Shown in pieces: positions 34,775 through 42,642 of a stretch of DNA of 64,000 nucleotides. Under the pieces are notes generated by a model. It was not told where the DNA came from and did not search any database. It was given only the letters and a program-made list of their open reading frames with translations. The stretch comes from Streptomyces lavendofoliae (GTDB taxonomy: Bacteria; Actinomycetota; Actinomycetes; Streptomycetales; Streptomycetaceae), in contig NZ_BMTP01000016.1 in the NCBI RefSeq assembly GCF_014649735.1, positions 62,001 through 126,000 of the forward strand. Direction: 5' to 3'. How positions within the stretch are numbered: the first letter of the stretch is position 1; every line of letters begins with the position of its first letter. The position numbers and the translations under genes are program-made.

Positions 34775-35974
34775 TCAACGGCCCACCGGATCGCCGTCGG
34801 CGCCGTCGTTCCGGCTGAGCAGCATGACGTGGCCGCCGTGGTGGAGCGGCGTGCTCACGCGCAGGCGGTTCGCCTCCTCGCCCGTCCCGGCGTCGATCAG
34901 GTGCACTTCGCCGTGACCGCCGCGGGTGACGGCCACCCAGCCGGAACCCGGTGATGCCGCCACCGCACGGCGTTCCACGCCCTCCCAGGGGGTGCCGCCG
35001 CGCCGCGGGGCGCCGTCCATGGCGGGAAGCGGGATGCGGCGAAGGGTGTCATCGGCGTCCAGCAGCACGAGTTCGTCGCCGTCGGGGTGGATGCGGGTGA
35101 AGGCGGCATGGCTCCGGGTGAGCGCCAGCCGGAAGACCAGACCGGCACCGAGCTCGGTGAGGAGTGTGCGGCCCGTCTCCAGGTCGTGGCGCCATGCCTG
35201 GTTCGTCCAGTCCGGCCACCGCAGCGGGTCGGGATCGCCGCCGCGCAGCGTGGTCCACAGTGCCCGTCGGCGGGTGTCCAGGCGGAGGTACCAGCCACGG
35301 GCGGGCGACTCCCACGGGATCACCCTTCCGGCGACCAGTGTGTCGCCAGTCCTGTGAGCCGTGTGCACCCCTTCGCTCGTGGCGGTGAACACCTGCCGGG
35401 AGACGGGGTCGTGGGCGTCGCCGTGCCCGTCGTCCGGCAGCGGCAGGCGCGCGTGGGGCGTGACCGCCGGGCAGCCGGGCGGAGCTGTGAGGAGATCCGC
35501 GAACCGGTGGACCGCCAGCGCTCCAGGCTCCCTGTGCCGCAGCACGACGAGGGGGTCGCCGCCGCCCAGCACCGTCACGCCCGGTTCACCGACGCGTGTG
35601 CGGACCCGGGCGGCCTCTCCGGTGGCCAGGTCGACGACGGTCAGGAGGTCCGACCACGGCTCCGCGTTCTCACCCAAACCGGTCGTGACGGCCAGTCGGC
35701 GACCGGACGGATCGCAGGCCAGGTGCTCGGCCGGTACGGCCACGGGGACCGCGAGTTCCACGAGCTCGTCGCCGAAGGGGTCGAGCACCAGCAGCTCCCC
35801 CCGGCGGTCGTCCACACATGCCACCCGCCCTCCCGGCAGCGCCAGGAACCCGGCGTGCTCGGAGAGATGGCGCCCGGTGAGGCGGCCTGTGACCGTGCCG
35901 TCCGGCACATTCGCCACGTACACCGACCCGTCCACGTGGTCGGAGACGAGGAGTGCGGAAGCGGTAGCGGTCAT
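34775..35974 (-). CDS. Beta-propeller-like protein, divergent under a Zur-type site
   Basis: 399-residue protein made of repeated beta-strand units typical of YncE/WD40-like propellers (DHVDGSVYVANVPDGTVTG, GGRVACVDDRRGELLVLDPFG, HGEVHLIDAGTGEEANRLRVS). It has no signal peptide or membrane segment. Histidine clusters DDGHGDAHD and STPLHHGGHV could bind metal. Its ATG is 22 bp from a Zur-type palindrome shared with the importer operon transcribed the other way. By analogy with propeller-type zinc chaperones such as AztD it could handle zinc or the metallophore, but AztD is exported and this protein seems not to be. Function inferred from context only. Confidence 0.65.
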   Translation of the reverse strand: MTATASALLVSDHVDGSVYVANVPDGTVTGRLTGRHLSEHAGFLALPGGRVACVDDRRGELLVLDPFGDELVELAVPVAVPAEHLACDPSGRRLAVTTGLGENAEPWSDLLTVVDLATGEAARVRTRVGEPGVTVLGGGDPLVVLRHREPGALAVHRFADLLTAPPGCPAVTPHARLPLPDDGHGDAHDPVSRQVFTATSEGVHTAHRTGDTLVAGRVIPWESPARGWYLRLDTRRRALWTTLRGGDPDPLRWPDWTNQAWRHDLETGRTLLTELGAGLVFRLALTRSHAAFTRIHPDGDELVLLDADDTLRRIPLPAMDGAPRRGGTPWEGVERRAVAASPGSGWVAVTRGGHGEVHLIDAGTGEEANRLRVSTPLHHGGHVMLLSRNDGADGDPVGR

Positions 35975-35996
35975 CAGTCCTCCAGGGTCTATTTAG

Positions 35997-36011
35997 TGAA
36001 AACGATTATCA
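35997..36011. promoter_or_regulatory. Zur-type operator between divergent promoters
   Basis: TGAAAACGATTATCA matches the Streptomyces Zur consensus TGAAAATGATTTTCA at 13 of 15 positions and has the 7-1-7 palindromic layout. It is placed to control both the beta-propeller gene (22 bp away) and the substrate-binding protein gene (48 bp away). It does not resemble the DmdR/IdeR iron box (TTAGGTTAGGCTAACC type). Confidence 0.75.
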
Positions 36012-36059
36012 TGTATGTTCGGTGCGTTCCAGTATTCTGAGGAAGAATCGAGGGCGTCG

Positions 36060-37037
36060 ATGCTGCGCGCACCGTCGAAGTTCGTTCGTAGTTGGCTCGC
36101 CGCGGCGGTGGTGGGCTCCGTCCTGGTGGGATGCGGCCCGTCGGCGGAGGAGTCCGCGACGGGCAAGGCGAGGTCGGCCGCGAAGACCGAGGTCACCGTC
36201 GAACCCATCAAGGCGGCGACGGAGCTGACCGACGTCAACGGCGTCAGGATCTCCCTGAAGAAGCAGCCGGAGCGGATCGTCTGTCTGTTCGCGCTCTGTG
36301 ACGACATCCTGACCGAGCTCGGCATCGTCCCGACGGCGACCAACAGCCAACTGCTCGCCCATCGCGCCTTCCTCGGGGAAGACCGGGCCAAGAAGGTCGA
36401 CGTCATCCCCGGCGGATTCATCGCCCCGGAAGTGGAGGCGATCCTCTCCCACAAGCCGGACCTCGTCATCGGGCTGGGGGACACCCACGGCAAGCTCGCC
36501 CCCGCGCTGAAGGGCGCCGCCGCCTTCTGGGCCATGCAGCCCGAGACGTGGCAGGACAGTGTCGGCTACCTGCGCGACGCCGCGGCCCTCACCGGCCGCA
36601 CCGCCGAGGGGGAGAAGGCCGAACGGGCCTTCCGGACCAAGCTCGCGCAGGCCGAGAAGGCTCCGAGCGACAAGACCGCCCTCATCATCTACGGCAGCGA
36701 CGAGAACTTCGGCGTCGCGACGCCGGAGGCCGACGTGACGGCCAGCCTGTTCCCCAAGATCTCCAAGTACCCGTGGAAGTCCCGCGGTGTGGAGGGCGCC
36801 TACAGCCTCGAAGAGATCCTCGCCCAGGGCGTCGATGTCCTTTTCGTCGAGACCATGAGCTTCGGCGCCGCGGACGGCAAGCTGTCGGAGAAGCTGGCGA
36901 AGAACCCCCTCTGGAGCAAGATCCCGGCCGTCAGGAACGGCGACGTCCACGAGGTGAACTCGGAGGTGTGGGCCAAGGGGCGCGGTACACGTTCGCTGGG
37001 CATCGTCCTCGACGAGGCCACGGCCGCGCTGCGGTGA
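36060..37037 (+). CDS. ABC transporter substrate-binding lipoprotein (FecB-like, metallophore)
   Basis: 325-residue lipoprotein with signal and lipobox ending VLVGC (Cys25), then a class III (BtuF/FecB-like) periplasmic-binding fold. VNGVRISLKKQPERIVCLFALCDDILTELGIVP marks the N-lobe and SHKPDLVIGLGDTHGK the next strand. A long backbone helix follows, then the C-lobe (DVLFVETMSFGAADGKLSEKLAKNPLWSKIPAVRNGDVHEV). The class binds metallophores, cobalamin or heme rather than free ions. ATG at 36060 has GAGGG upstream; an ATG at 36015 lies too close to the operator. The stop overlaps the next start (GTGA). First gene of the Zur-site operon. Confidence 0.9.
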   Translation: MLRAPSKFVRSWLAAAVVGSVLVGCGPSAEESATGKARSAAKTEVTVEPIKAATELTDVNGVRISLKKQPERIVCLFALCDDILTELGIVPTATNSQLLAHRAFLGEDRAKKVDVIPGGFIAPEVEAILSHKPDLVIGLGDTHGKLAPALKGAAAFWAMQPETWQDSVGYLRDAAALTGRTAEGEKAERAFRTKLAQAEKAPSDKTALIIYGSDENFGVATPEADVTASLFPKISKYPWKSRGVEGAYSLEEILAQGVDVLFVETMSFGAADGKLSEKLAKNPLWSKIPAVRNGDVHEVNSEVWAKGRGTRSLGIVLDEATAALR

Positions 37038-38200
37038 GGCCGCCCTCCTCGGCGTCCGGAGCGGCGAACGGCCCGTATGGCAGGGCACGGAGATTCCCGC
37101 CGCCTGCGGGAAGGTGGCAAACCCTGCTGGTGATCGGGTTGCTGCTTGTCGCCTCGGTCTGCGCGCTGTGCTTCGGCACCCCCTACGTCCCGCCACACCG
37201 GCTTATCGGCGCGGTGCTGGAGGGGGACGCCACGCTCGCCGGGATCGTCGTCACCGAACTCCGCGTCCCGCGACTGCTGCTGGCCCTGATCGCCGGCGCC
37301 TGTCTGGGCGCGGCGGGCCTCGTGCTCCAGGAAGCACTCCGCAACCCCCTGGCGGTGCCGGAAATGCTGGGTGTCTCCTCCGGGGCGGCGCTCGGCGTGG
37401 CGGCGCCGCTGGTGCTGAGCCTGTCACTGCCCGCCACCGTCCAGCCCGTGCTGGCCCTTGGCGGGGCCGCGCTCGGTGGCGGGCTGACGCTGCTCGCGGC
37501 AGGGCTCGGGCGCAGCCCGTCCGCGGTGCTGCTGACGGGCGCCGCGGTCGCGGCCGCTCTGCAGGCCGCGCTGCTCGTCCTGATGGTCATGGCGGACCAG
37601 CTCGACCTCCAGCTCATATACCGCTATCTGCTGGGGTCCCTCTCCGCCCGGACGTGGGACGACGTCGCGGGGTTGTGGCCGTGGCTGCTCGTCGTGCTCC
37701 CCGCCCTGGTGCTCTGCGCGCCGGTGCTTTCGGTCATGCGGCTGGGCGACGAGGACGCCGAGGCGCTGGGCGTACGCGTCCAGCGGGCCAGGCTGGCGGC
37801 GCTCGCCATCGCCGTCGTGCTGATCGCGCCGGTCACCGCCGTGTGCGGACCTGTCGCATGGGTGGGCTTTCTCGCCCCGCACCTGGCCAGGTGGTTCAAC
37901 CCGGGTGCGGGAGCCGTGCGCTGGCTCCCGTGGTCCGCCGCGTGGGGTGCCGTCGTCGTCACGGTCGCCGACGTCCCCGCCCGGCTGGCGCTGGCGCCGG
38001 TGGAGACCCCGGCCGGCGCCTGGACGGCTCTGCTGGGAGTCCCGGCCGGAGTCGCCCTGATGCGGTCGGGTCGTGGTGGCCGGAGCGGCGGGCGCGGGTC
38101 CGCGGGTCCGGAGCAGGGGCCGGCGCGTCGTGACGAGCCCGGGACCCTCGATGCCTCCGCACATCGCGCGAGGACGAACGGAATGGAGGACGCGCGGTGA
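37034..38200 (+). CDS. FecCD-type ABC transporter permease (metallophore import)
   Basis: 388-residue permease with about nine to ten membrane segments. Family blocks are ELRVPRLLLALIAGACLGAAGLVLQEALRNPLAVPEMLGVSSGA and VAWVGFLAPHLARWF. The GTG at 37034 overlaps the substrate-binding gene stop (GTGA). The last 45 residues are a polar Arg/Gly-rich tail that overlaps the following gene. First of two non-identical permeases, as in FecC/FecD pairs. Confidence 0.9.
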   Translation: MRPPSSASGAANGPYGRARRFPPPAGRWQTLLVIGLLLVASVCALCFGTPYVPPHRLIGAVLEGDATLAGIVVTELRVPRLLLALIAGACLGAAGLVLQEALRNPLAVPEMLGVSSGAALGVAAPLVLSLSLPATVQPVLALGGAALGGGLTLLAAGLGRSPSAVLLTGAAVAAALQAALLVLMVMADQLDLQLIYRYLLGSLSARTWDDVAGLWPWLLVVLPALVLCAPVLSVMRLGDEDAEALGVRVQRARLAALAIAVVLIAPVTAVCGPVAWVGFLAPHLARWFNPGAGAVRWLPWSAAWGAVVVTVADVPARLALAPVETPAGAWTALLGVPAGVALMRSGRGGRSGGRGSAGPEQGPARRDEPGTLDASAHRARTNGMEDAR

Positions 38201-39204
38201 ATCGACGTTTCGCGGCCCTCGCGGCCCTGGCCGTCGTCTGCGCGGCGGTGGAACTGGTGGCCGGACGCGGCATGTCCCCGAGTACGGTCTGGGACTTGCT
38301 GGGTGGTGGTGGTGACACGACGGAACAACACATCTTCTGGCAGCTGAGGCTGCCCAGATTGCTGGTGGCCATGGGCGCGGGCGCGTCCCTGGCCGTGGCC
38401 GGGCTGATCCTGCAGTCCGCGCTGCGCAACCCGCTCGCCGGGCCCGAGGTGACAGGTGTGACTCCCGGGGCGGTCCTGGGGGCGGTCACCGCGACGGCCC
38501 TGGGCCTCGCCGGGTGGGACTCCCCACTGGCCGTGGTGGTCGCCGCGTGTGCGGGCGGGTGCGTCGGAGCGCTGCTGCTGTGGCTGCTCGCCGGCCGCGC
38601 GGGTGGTGATCCGGCTCAGACCGCCGTGTACGGAGTCCTGGTGTCGGCGGTGCTCGGCGGATTCACCGCCATGGTGCTGCTCGTGGAGCCGGGCGAACTC
38701 GGCAGCGTCGTGCAGTGGCTGGTCGGCACCACCGAGGGGAGGGTCTGGGAACACTGGCACCTCCTGTGGCCATGGGCGCTGGCCTGGGGGGCGGCGGCGT
38801 GGCTCCTCGCGGGTCCGCTGACCCTGCTGCGCTGTGGTGACGACATCGCCCAGGCCGCCGGTCTGGCCGCCCGGCCGGCCCGCACCCTCGCCATGCTGTG
38901 CGCGGTGGCGCTGACGGCGGGGGCGGTGGCGGCCGTCGGAGCGCTCGGTTTCGTGGGACTGCTCGTCCCGCATCTGGCCATGGCCCTCTTCGGCGCTGAC
39001 CTGCGGGTCGGCCTCCCCGGGGCCGCCCTGCTGGGAGCGGTCGTGGTCTGCGGGGCGGATGCCGCGGCGCAGCTGTCCTCGCGACTGCTGCCCCGTGTGC
39101 TGGACGCCGACCAACTCACGCTACCGGTCGGAGCCCTCACCGCCTGCCTCGGCGCCGCCCTGCTGCTGGTGGTCGTGCGCCGCGCGCCGGGCCGTACGTT
39201 CTGA
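38197..39204 (+). CDS. FecCD-type ABC transporter permease (second subunit)
   Basis: 335-residue permease, partner of the preceding one. It contains QLRLPRLLVAMGAGASLAVAGLILQSALRNPLAGPEVTGVTPGA and the coupling-helix region ALGFVGLLVPHLAMALFG. The GTG start overlaps the upstream stop (GTGA). Shares the ABC-contact loop order of the FecCD family, so the pair forms a heterodimeric channel. The ATPase gene begins 18 bp downstream. Confidence 0.9.
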   Translation: MNRRFAALAALAVVCAAVELVAGRGMSPSTVWDLLGGGGDTTEQHIFWQLRLPRLLVAMGAGASLAVAGLILQSALRNPLAGPEVTGVTPGAVLGAVTATALGLAGWDSPLAVVVAACAGGCVGALLLWLLAGRAGGDPAQTAVYGVLVSAVLGGFTAMVLLVEPGELGSVVQWLVGTTEGRVWEHWHLLWPWALAWGAAAWLLAGPLTLLRCGDDIAQAAGLAARPARTLAMLCAVALTAGAVAAVGALGFVGLLVPHLAMALFGADLRVGLPGAALLGAVVVCGADAAAQLSSRLLPRVLDADQLTLPVGALTACLGAALLLVVVRRAPGRTF

Positions 39205-39222
39205 ATCGACGGAGGACAGAGC

Positions 39223-40044
39223 ATGACCGACTCCATGGGCATACACGTGCAGGGGGTCCACTTCGGCTACCCCGCACGACCGGTGCTGCGGGGTGTCGAC
39301 CTGACGGTCCGGCCGGGCGAGCTGACCGCGCTCATCGGTCTCAACGGATGCGGCAAGTCGACCCTGCTGCGCCTGGCCGCCGGGCTGCTGAGACCCGACC
39401 GAGGACGGGTGCTGCTCGGTGGGGACGACCTGGCCGCCCTGTCCCGGCGCGCCACGGCCGTCAGGGTGGCACTGCTGCACCAGGCGGCCCCGGCGGTACC
39501 GGGGATGACGGTCCGGCACCTGGTGCGGCAGGGGCGGTACGCGGCCCGTGGCCCGCTGGGCATGCTGCGCGAGGGCGACGACCCGGTGGTGTACCGGGCG
39601 CTGCGCGACGTCGGGGTGGAGCAGTGGGCCGACCGGGACGTCGACGCGCTGTCCGGGGGTGAGCGGCAGCGGGTACGGCTGGCGATGGCGCTCGCGCAGG
39701 ACACCCGCGTCCTGCTGCTCGACGAGCCGACCACCTATCTGGACCTGCACCACCAGCTCGACGTGCTGCAGACGGTGGTGCGCCTGCGCGAGGAGCGTGG
39801 ACTCACGGTGGTGATGGTGCTGCACGACCTGGCGCACGCCGCCCGGTTCGCCGAACGCATCGTCGCCCTGCGCGAGGGTCTTGTCGTGGCGGACGGGACG
39901 CCCAAGGAGGTCGTCACGCCGGGCTTGCTGGCGGACGTGCTCAAGGTGGCCGGCCGCGTCGGTGCGGATCCCGAGGGCGGCTGGCCGGTCTGTTACCCAG
40001 ATCACCCCCTTCCCGCTCTAGAAAATGAAAATCAGTTCCATTAG
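39223..40044 (+). CDS. FecE-type ABC transporter ATP-binding protein
   Basis: 273-residue ATPase energising the metallophore importer. Walker A GLNGCGKSTLLRLAAGLL, signature LSGGERQRVRLAMALAQ, Walker B RVLLLDEPTTYLDL and the switch histidine in VVMVLHDLAHAARF are intact. The last codons (encoding ENENQFH) coincide with the AT-rich second Zur-like site, so the end of this gene doubles as the promoter region of the RiPP precursor gene. Confidence 0.93.
   Translation: MTDSMGIHVQGVHFGYPARPVLRGVDLTVRPGELTALIGLNGCGKSTLLRLAAGLLRPDRGRVLLGGDDLAALSRRATAVRVALLHQAAPAVPGMTVRHLVRQGRYAARGPLGMLREGDDPVVYRALRDVGVEQWADRDVDALSGGERQRVRLAMALAQDTRVLLLDEPTTYLDLHHQLDVLQTVVRLREERGLTVVMVLHDLAHAARFAERIVALREGLVVADGTPKEVVTPGLLADVLKVAGRVGADPEGGWPVCYPDHPLPALENENQFH
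40026..40040 (+). promoter_or_regulatory. Second Zur-like site, upstream of the RiPP precursor gene
   Basis: TGAAAATCAGTTCCA agrees with the Zur consensus TGAAAATGATTTTCA at 12 of 15 positions, with a perfect left half. It overlaps the 3' end of the ATPase gene and lies 62 bp upstream of the precursor ATG. It would let zinc status drive the biosynthetic genes separately from the importer. Confidence 0.5.
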
Positions 40045-40102
40045 TGTTCGAGTCGTGGCGCTCACCCGAACGCCTCATCTCCCTTACGAACAAGGAGAGT
40101 TC

Positions 40103-40216
40103 ATGGACAACGACCAGATCTTCACGCCGATCGCCGACCCGGGTCAGCTGGCCCACGCCTCGGCCACCCACTCCAACGCCCTCGTCGAGAACCCCTTCGA
40201 GGACACCGAGGAGTAA
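40103..40216 (+). CDS. RiPP precursor peptide (TOMM/YcaO-type), Cys-free
   Basis: 37-residue acidic peptide beginning MDNDQIFTPIADPGQLA, preceded by a strong AAGGAGAG site. The probable modification region is HASATHSNALVEN (residues 18-30): S20, T22 and S24 are candidate oxazol(in)e residues, flanked by H18 and H23. The end is acidic (PFEDTEE) and could be a follower. There is no Cys, so thiazoles are excluded. It directly precedes E1-like, YcaO and SagB-type genes, the place where TOMM precursors sit. Which residues are modified is inference. Confidence 0.8.
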   Translation: MDNDQIFTPIADPGQLAHASATHSNALVENPFEDTEE

Positions 40217-40239
40217 GCGAGGGCCTGACCGCCCTCGAC

Positions 40240-40275
40240 CGTGGGCCCGCCCGTTGCCTCATGGGCGGGCCCACG
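40240..40275 (+). terminator. Attenuator hairpin after the precursor gene
   Basis: CGTGGGCCCGCCC and GGGCGGGCCCACG form a perfect 13-bp stem with a 10-base loop, 24 bp after the precursor stop and 35 bp before the E1-like gene start. Such partial terminators in RiPP clusters give excess precursor transcript over the enzymes. Confidence 0.7.
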
Positions 40276-40309
40276 CCCATGTCAGCCCGTTCCCGTCAGG
40301 AGGACCGCC

Positions 40310-41164
40310 GTGTCCCGCAGCCGGCTCGTATCCGGTGTCGAAGTCGTCGCCGTGCCCGGGCGGGGTCTCGCCGTCCGCACCACCGACGGAGAGTTCCTCA
40401 GCGTCAGGACAGGTGACGCGGACGGAGACGCCCTGCTCTCCGTGCTCACCGGGGCCGGCCCCACTCCGGCGACCGAGGAAGTGAACCGCCTCGTCAGGGC
40501 CTTCGAGAAGGTCGGCTACGTGGCGGGGGAGACACGACTCGCGCAGTGGCCCGCGGATCGCCGGGACGTCCGTCTCCTCGGTGACCCGGTCCTGACCCGC
40601 CCGCTGGCCGCGCACCTGGCCGCCCTCGGCGCCGAGGCGCGGACGGCACCCGCCGTGACCACACCTGAGGGAGCGCCGGTACGGATCGAGGACCTGCTCG
40701 ACGGAGACCCCGCCGCCGTCGTGTGGTGCCTCGACGGCCCCGTGCCCGAGGGGTTGTGGGAGGCCGCCGACCGGCTGCCCGAGCACGGGGTCGCCTGGCT
40801 CCGCTGTCACCGCGAGGGCTGGCAGGCGTACGTCGAGCCCCTCGCCGCCACCCCCGGTGACGTCACCGCCGCCCACGTACGCGCCCGCAGGCTCGCGGCC
40901 ACCCCCGCCCACCGCGAACTGGCCGCGTACTGGCGCGGACCCCGTACCTCGGGCGCGCCGGTCCGGCTCACCGTTCCCGCCGCCGCGCTCCTCGCGGCCC
41001 TGCTCGCGGACGATCTCGGCCGGTGGGCCACCGGGACCACCGACACGGCCGGCTTCCCGGCCCGGCGCCGTCTCCGGCACGTGGACCTGCGCACGCTGAC
41101 CGTCACCGAACACCCCGTCCTGCCGGTGCCCGCCGCCACGCCGACGCCGGAGAAGGACGGATGA
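40310..41164 (+). CDS. TOMM E1-like partner protein with N-terminal RRE-like domain
   Basis: 284-residue protein that probably presents the precursor to the YcaO enzyme. The N-terminal 75 residues (SGVEVVAVPGRGLAVRTTDG then a short helical winged-helix-like part ending FEKVGYV) resemble the RiPP recognition element seen in cyclodehydratase partner proteins. The remainder is a divergent ThiF-like fold (VRLLGDPVLTRPLAAHLAALG) without zinc-binding Cys pairs. GTG at 40310 with GGAGG seven bases upstream. The stop overlaps the next ATG. Too divergent to call ocin-ThiF with certainty, but position and N-terminus fit. Confidence 0.7.
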   Translation: MSRSRLVSGVEVVAVPGRGLAVRTTDGEFLSVRTGDADGDALLSVLTGAGPTPATEEVNRLVRAFEKVGYVAGETRLAQWPADRRDVRLLGDPVLTRPLAAHLAALGAEARTAPAVTTPEGAPVRIEDLLDGDPAAVVWCLDGPVPEGLWEAADRLPEHGVAWLRCHREGWQAYVEPLAATPGDVTAAHVRARRLAATPAHRELAAYWRGPRTSGAPVRLTVPAAALLAALLADDLGRWATGTTDTAGFPARRRLRHVDLRTLTVTEHPVLPVPAATPTPEKDG

Positions 41165-42642
41165 CGTCCGTCCAGGAGACCGTCGGAGGTCTGGCCACGG
41201 ACGTACACCTCCCCGATGGTTCCGGTCCCTTCCCCGCCGTACTCATCCGCACCCCCTACGACCGCACCCGGCACCTGGCCGAGGCACGCGGCTGGGCCCG
41301 CCGGGGCTTCGCCGTCGTCGTCCAGGACGTACGGGGCCGGTTCGCCTCGCCGGGACAGTGGCGCCCGTACGAGAACGAGGCCGCCGACGGGGCGGCAACG
41401 GCCCGGTGGATACGGCGGCAGCCGTGGAGTGACGGCCGGTACATCGCCGTCGGGGCCTCCTACGCCGCCCACTGCGCCCTCGTCCTCGCCCTCGGCGCGG
41501 ACGGTGAGGCGGAGGCCCGGCCGGACGCCGTCATCGCCGCCGTGCCGGCACTCGGCGCCGCCGACACCGCCCGCGAACCCTCCGGAGTGGAACGGCTGCT
41601 GGCCCGCGCCGGATGGTGGGCGGCCCATGGCGACCGGCGCGACTCCGAAGAGGGCGCGCTGGAGAAGGCTCTCGCCACGGACCCCGGTCTGCTCACCCAT
41701 GTGCCCCTTGCCGCCCTTCCCGAGCGGCTGGGCCGAAGCCTGCCCTCCTGGGCGGGACTGTGGCAGCGCCGCGAGCGCGGCCGGCTCGTGTCCCGAGCGG
41801 CGGACGCCGACGTACCCCTGCTCGCGGTCGGGGGACATCACGACCACTTCACCGAGGACACCCTCGCCCTGTGGGGCGCGTGGGGCGGGCCCTCGGCCCG
41901 CCTCCTGCTCGGCCCCTGGGGGCACGGGCTCGTCGCCGCCCCCGGGCCCGACGCCGGCCCCGCGCACCGGCTGGTCCTGGGTGAGCTGTACGCGGGCTGG
42001 GCGCACCGTGCCCTGACCGGTGGTCTCGCCCCCGGCCGCCACGGCGCGCTGGCCCTGGGCGGCGGCGACCTGTGGCTGCCCGCGGGCACCGAAGGAGTAC
42101 CACGCACCCAGCGGTTGCGGCTGCTGCACGGCACCGCTTTCACCGCCGACCCCGACCGCCCCGTCCGCTCCGACGACCTCACCGTCCCCACAGGGGGAGT
42201 CCCCGACCGCTGTCTGCTCGCCACACCACCGCTCCCGCGCCCGCTCGACGCCGTCGGACCGGTGCGCATACGGCTGCGGGCCACCGCCGACACCCCGTCG
42301 GCCGACTGGGCGGCCCGCCTCGCCGCCCTCACCCCCGACGGGATCGCCGAGCCACTCGCCGTCGGCGTCGTGCGGCGCGAGGCACCGGAGGACGGCGAGT
42401 TCACCGTCGAACTGGGCCGGCTCACGCGCCGGCTGCCGGCCGGCACGCGGCTGCGACTCGAAATCGCCGGGCACCATTTCCCGGCCCACGCCCGCAACCC
42501 CCACACCGGCGAGGACCCCGTCACGGCCGGCCGGCTGCTGCACTCGCGGCGAGAAGTCGACCCGGCAAGCGTGACGCTGACCCTGCACGTCCTCCCCTCC
42601 CGTCCCCGCTCCACCGACCCCGCCAAGGAGATCCTGCGATGA
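41161..42642 (+). CDS. CocE/NonD family hydrolase (peptidase S15-like)
   Basis: 493-residue alpha/beta hydrolase. The nucleophile serine lies in IAVGASYAAHCALVL (near residue 100), the general base region includes GGHHDHFTED and the catalytic histidine LLGPWGHG. A C-terminal jelly-roll domain (from about residue 330, LRATADTPSADWAARLAALTPDG) is typical of X-Pro dipeptidyl-peptidase/cocaine-esterase relatives. In this cluster it could trim the modified peptide or hydrolyse an ester or amide during maturation. It is not a usual TOMM leader protease. Coupled by ATGA overlaps on both sides. Confidence 0.85.
   Translation: MTSVQETVGGLATDVHLPDGSGPFPAVLIRTPYDRTRHLAEARGWARRGFAVVVQDVRGRFASPGQWRPYENEAADGAATARWIRRQPWSDGRYIAVGASYAAHCALVLALGADGEAEARPDAVIAAVPALGAADTAREPSGVERLLARAGWWAAHGDRRDSEEGALEKALATDPGLLTHVPLAALPERLGRSLPSWAGLWQRRERGRLVSRAADADVPLLAVGGHHDHFTEDTLALWGAWGGPSARLLLGPWGHGLVAAPGPDAGPAHRLVLGELYAGWAHRALTGGLAPGRHGALALGGGDLWLPAGTEGVPRTQRLRLLHGTAFTADPDRPVRSDDLTVPTGGVPDRCLLATPPLPRPLDAVGPVRIRLRATADTPSADWAARLAALTPDGIAEPLAVGVVRREAPEDGEFTVELGRLTRRLPAGTRLRLEIAGHHFPAHARNPHTGEDPVTAGRLLHSRREVDPASVTLTLHVLPSRPRSTDPAKEILR

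Noticed and set aside
35997..36011. Iron-box (DmdR/IdeR or Fur) interpretation of the palindrome
   Set aside because: The streptomycete iron box is TTAGGTTAGGCTAACC-like; this site fits the TGAAAATGATTTTCA Zur form much better. Cross-recognition by another Fur-family protein cannot be excluded by eye.
36015..36059. Upstream ATG (36015) as start of the substrate-binding protein
   Set aside because: It would place the start four bases after the operator and push the signal peptide 15 residues inward; the ATG at 36060 has a GAGGG site and gives a normal lipoprotein signal.
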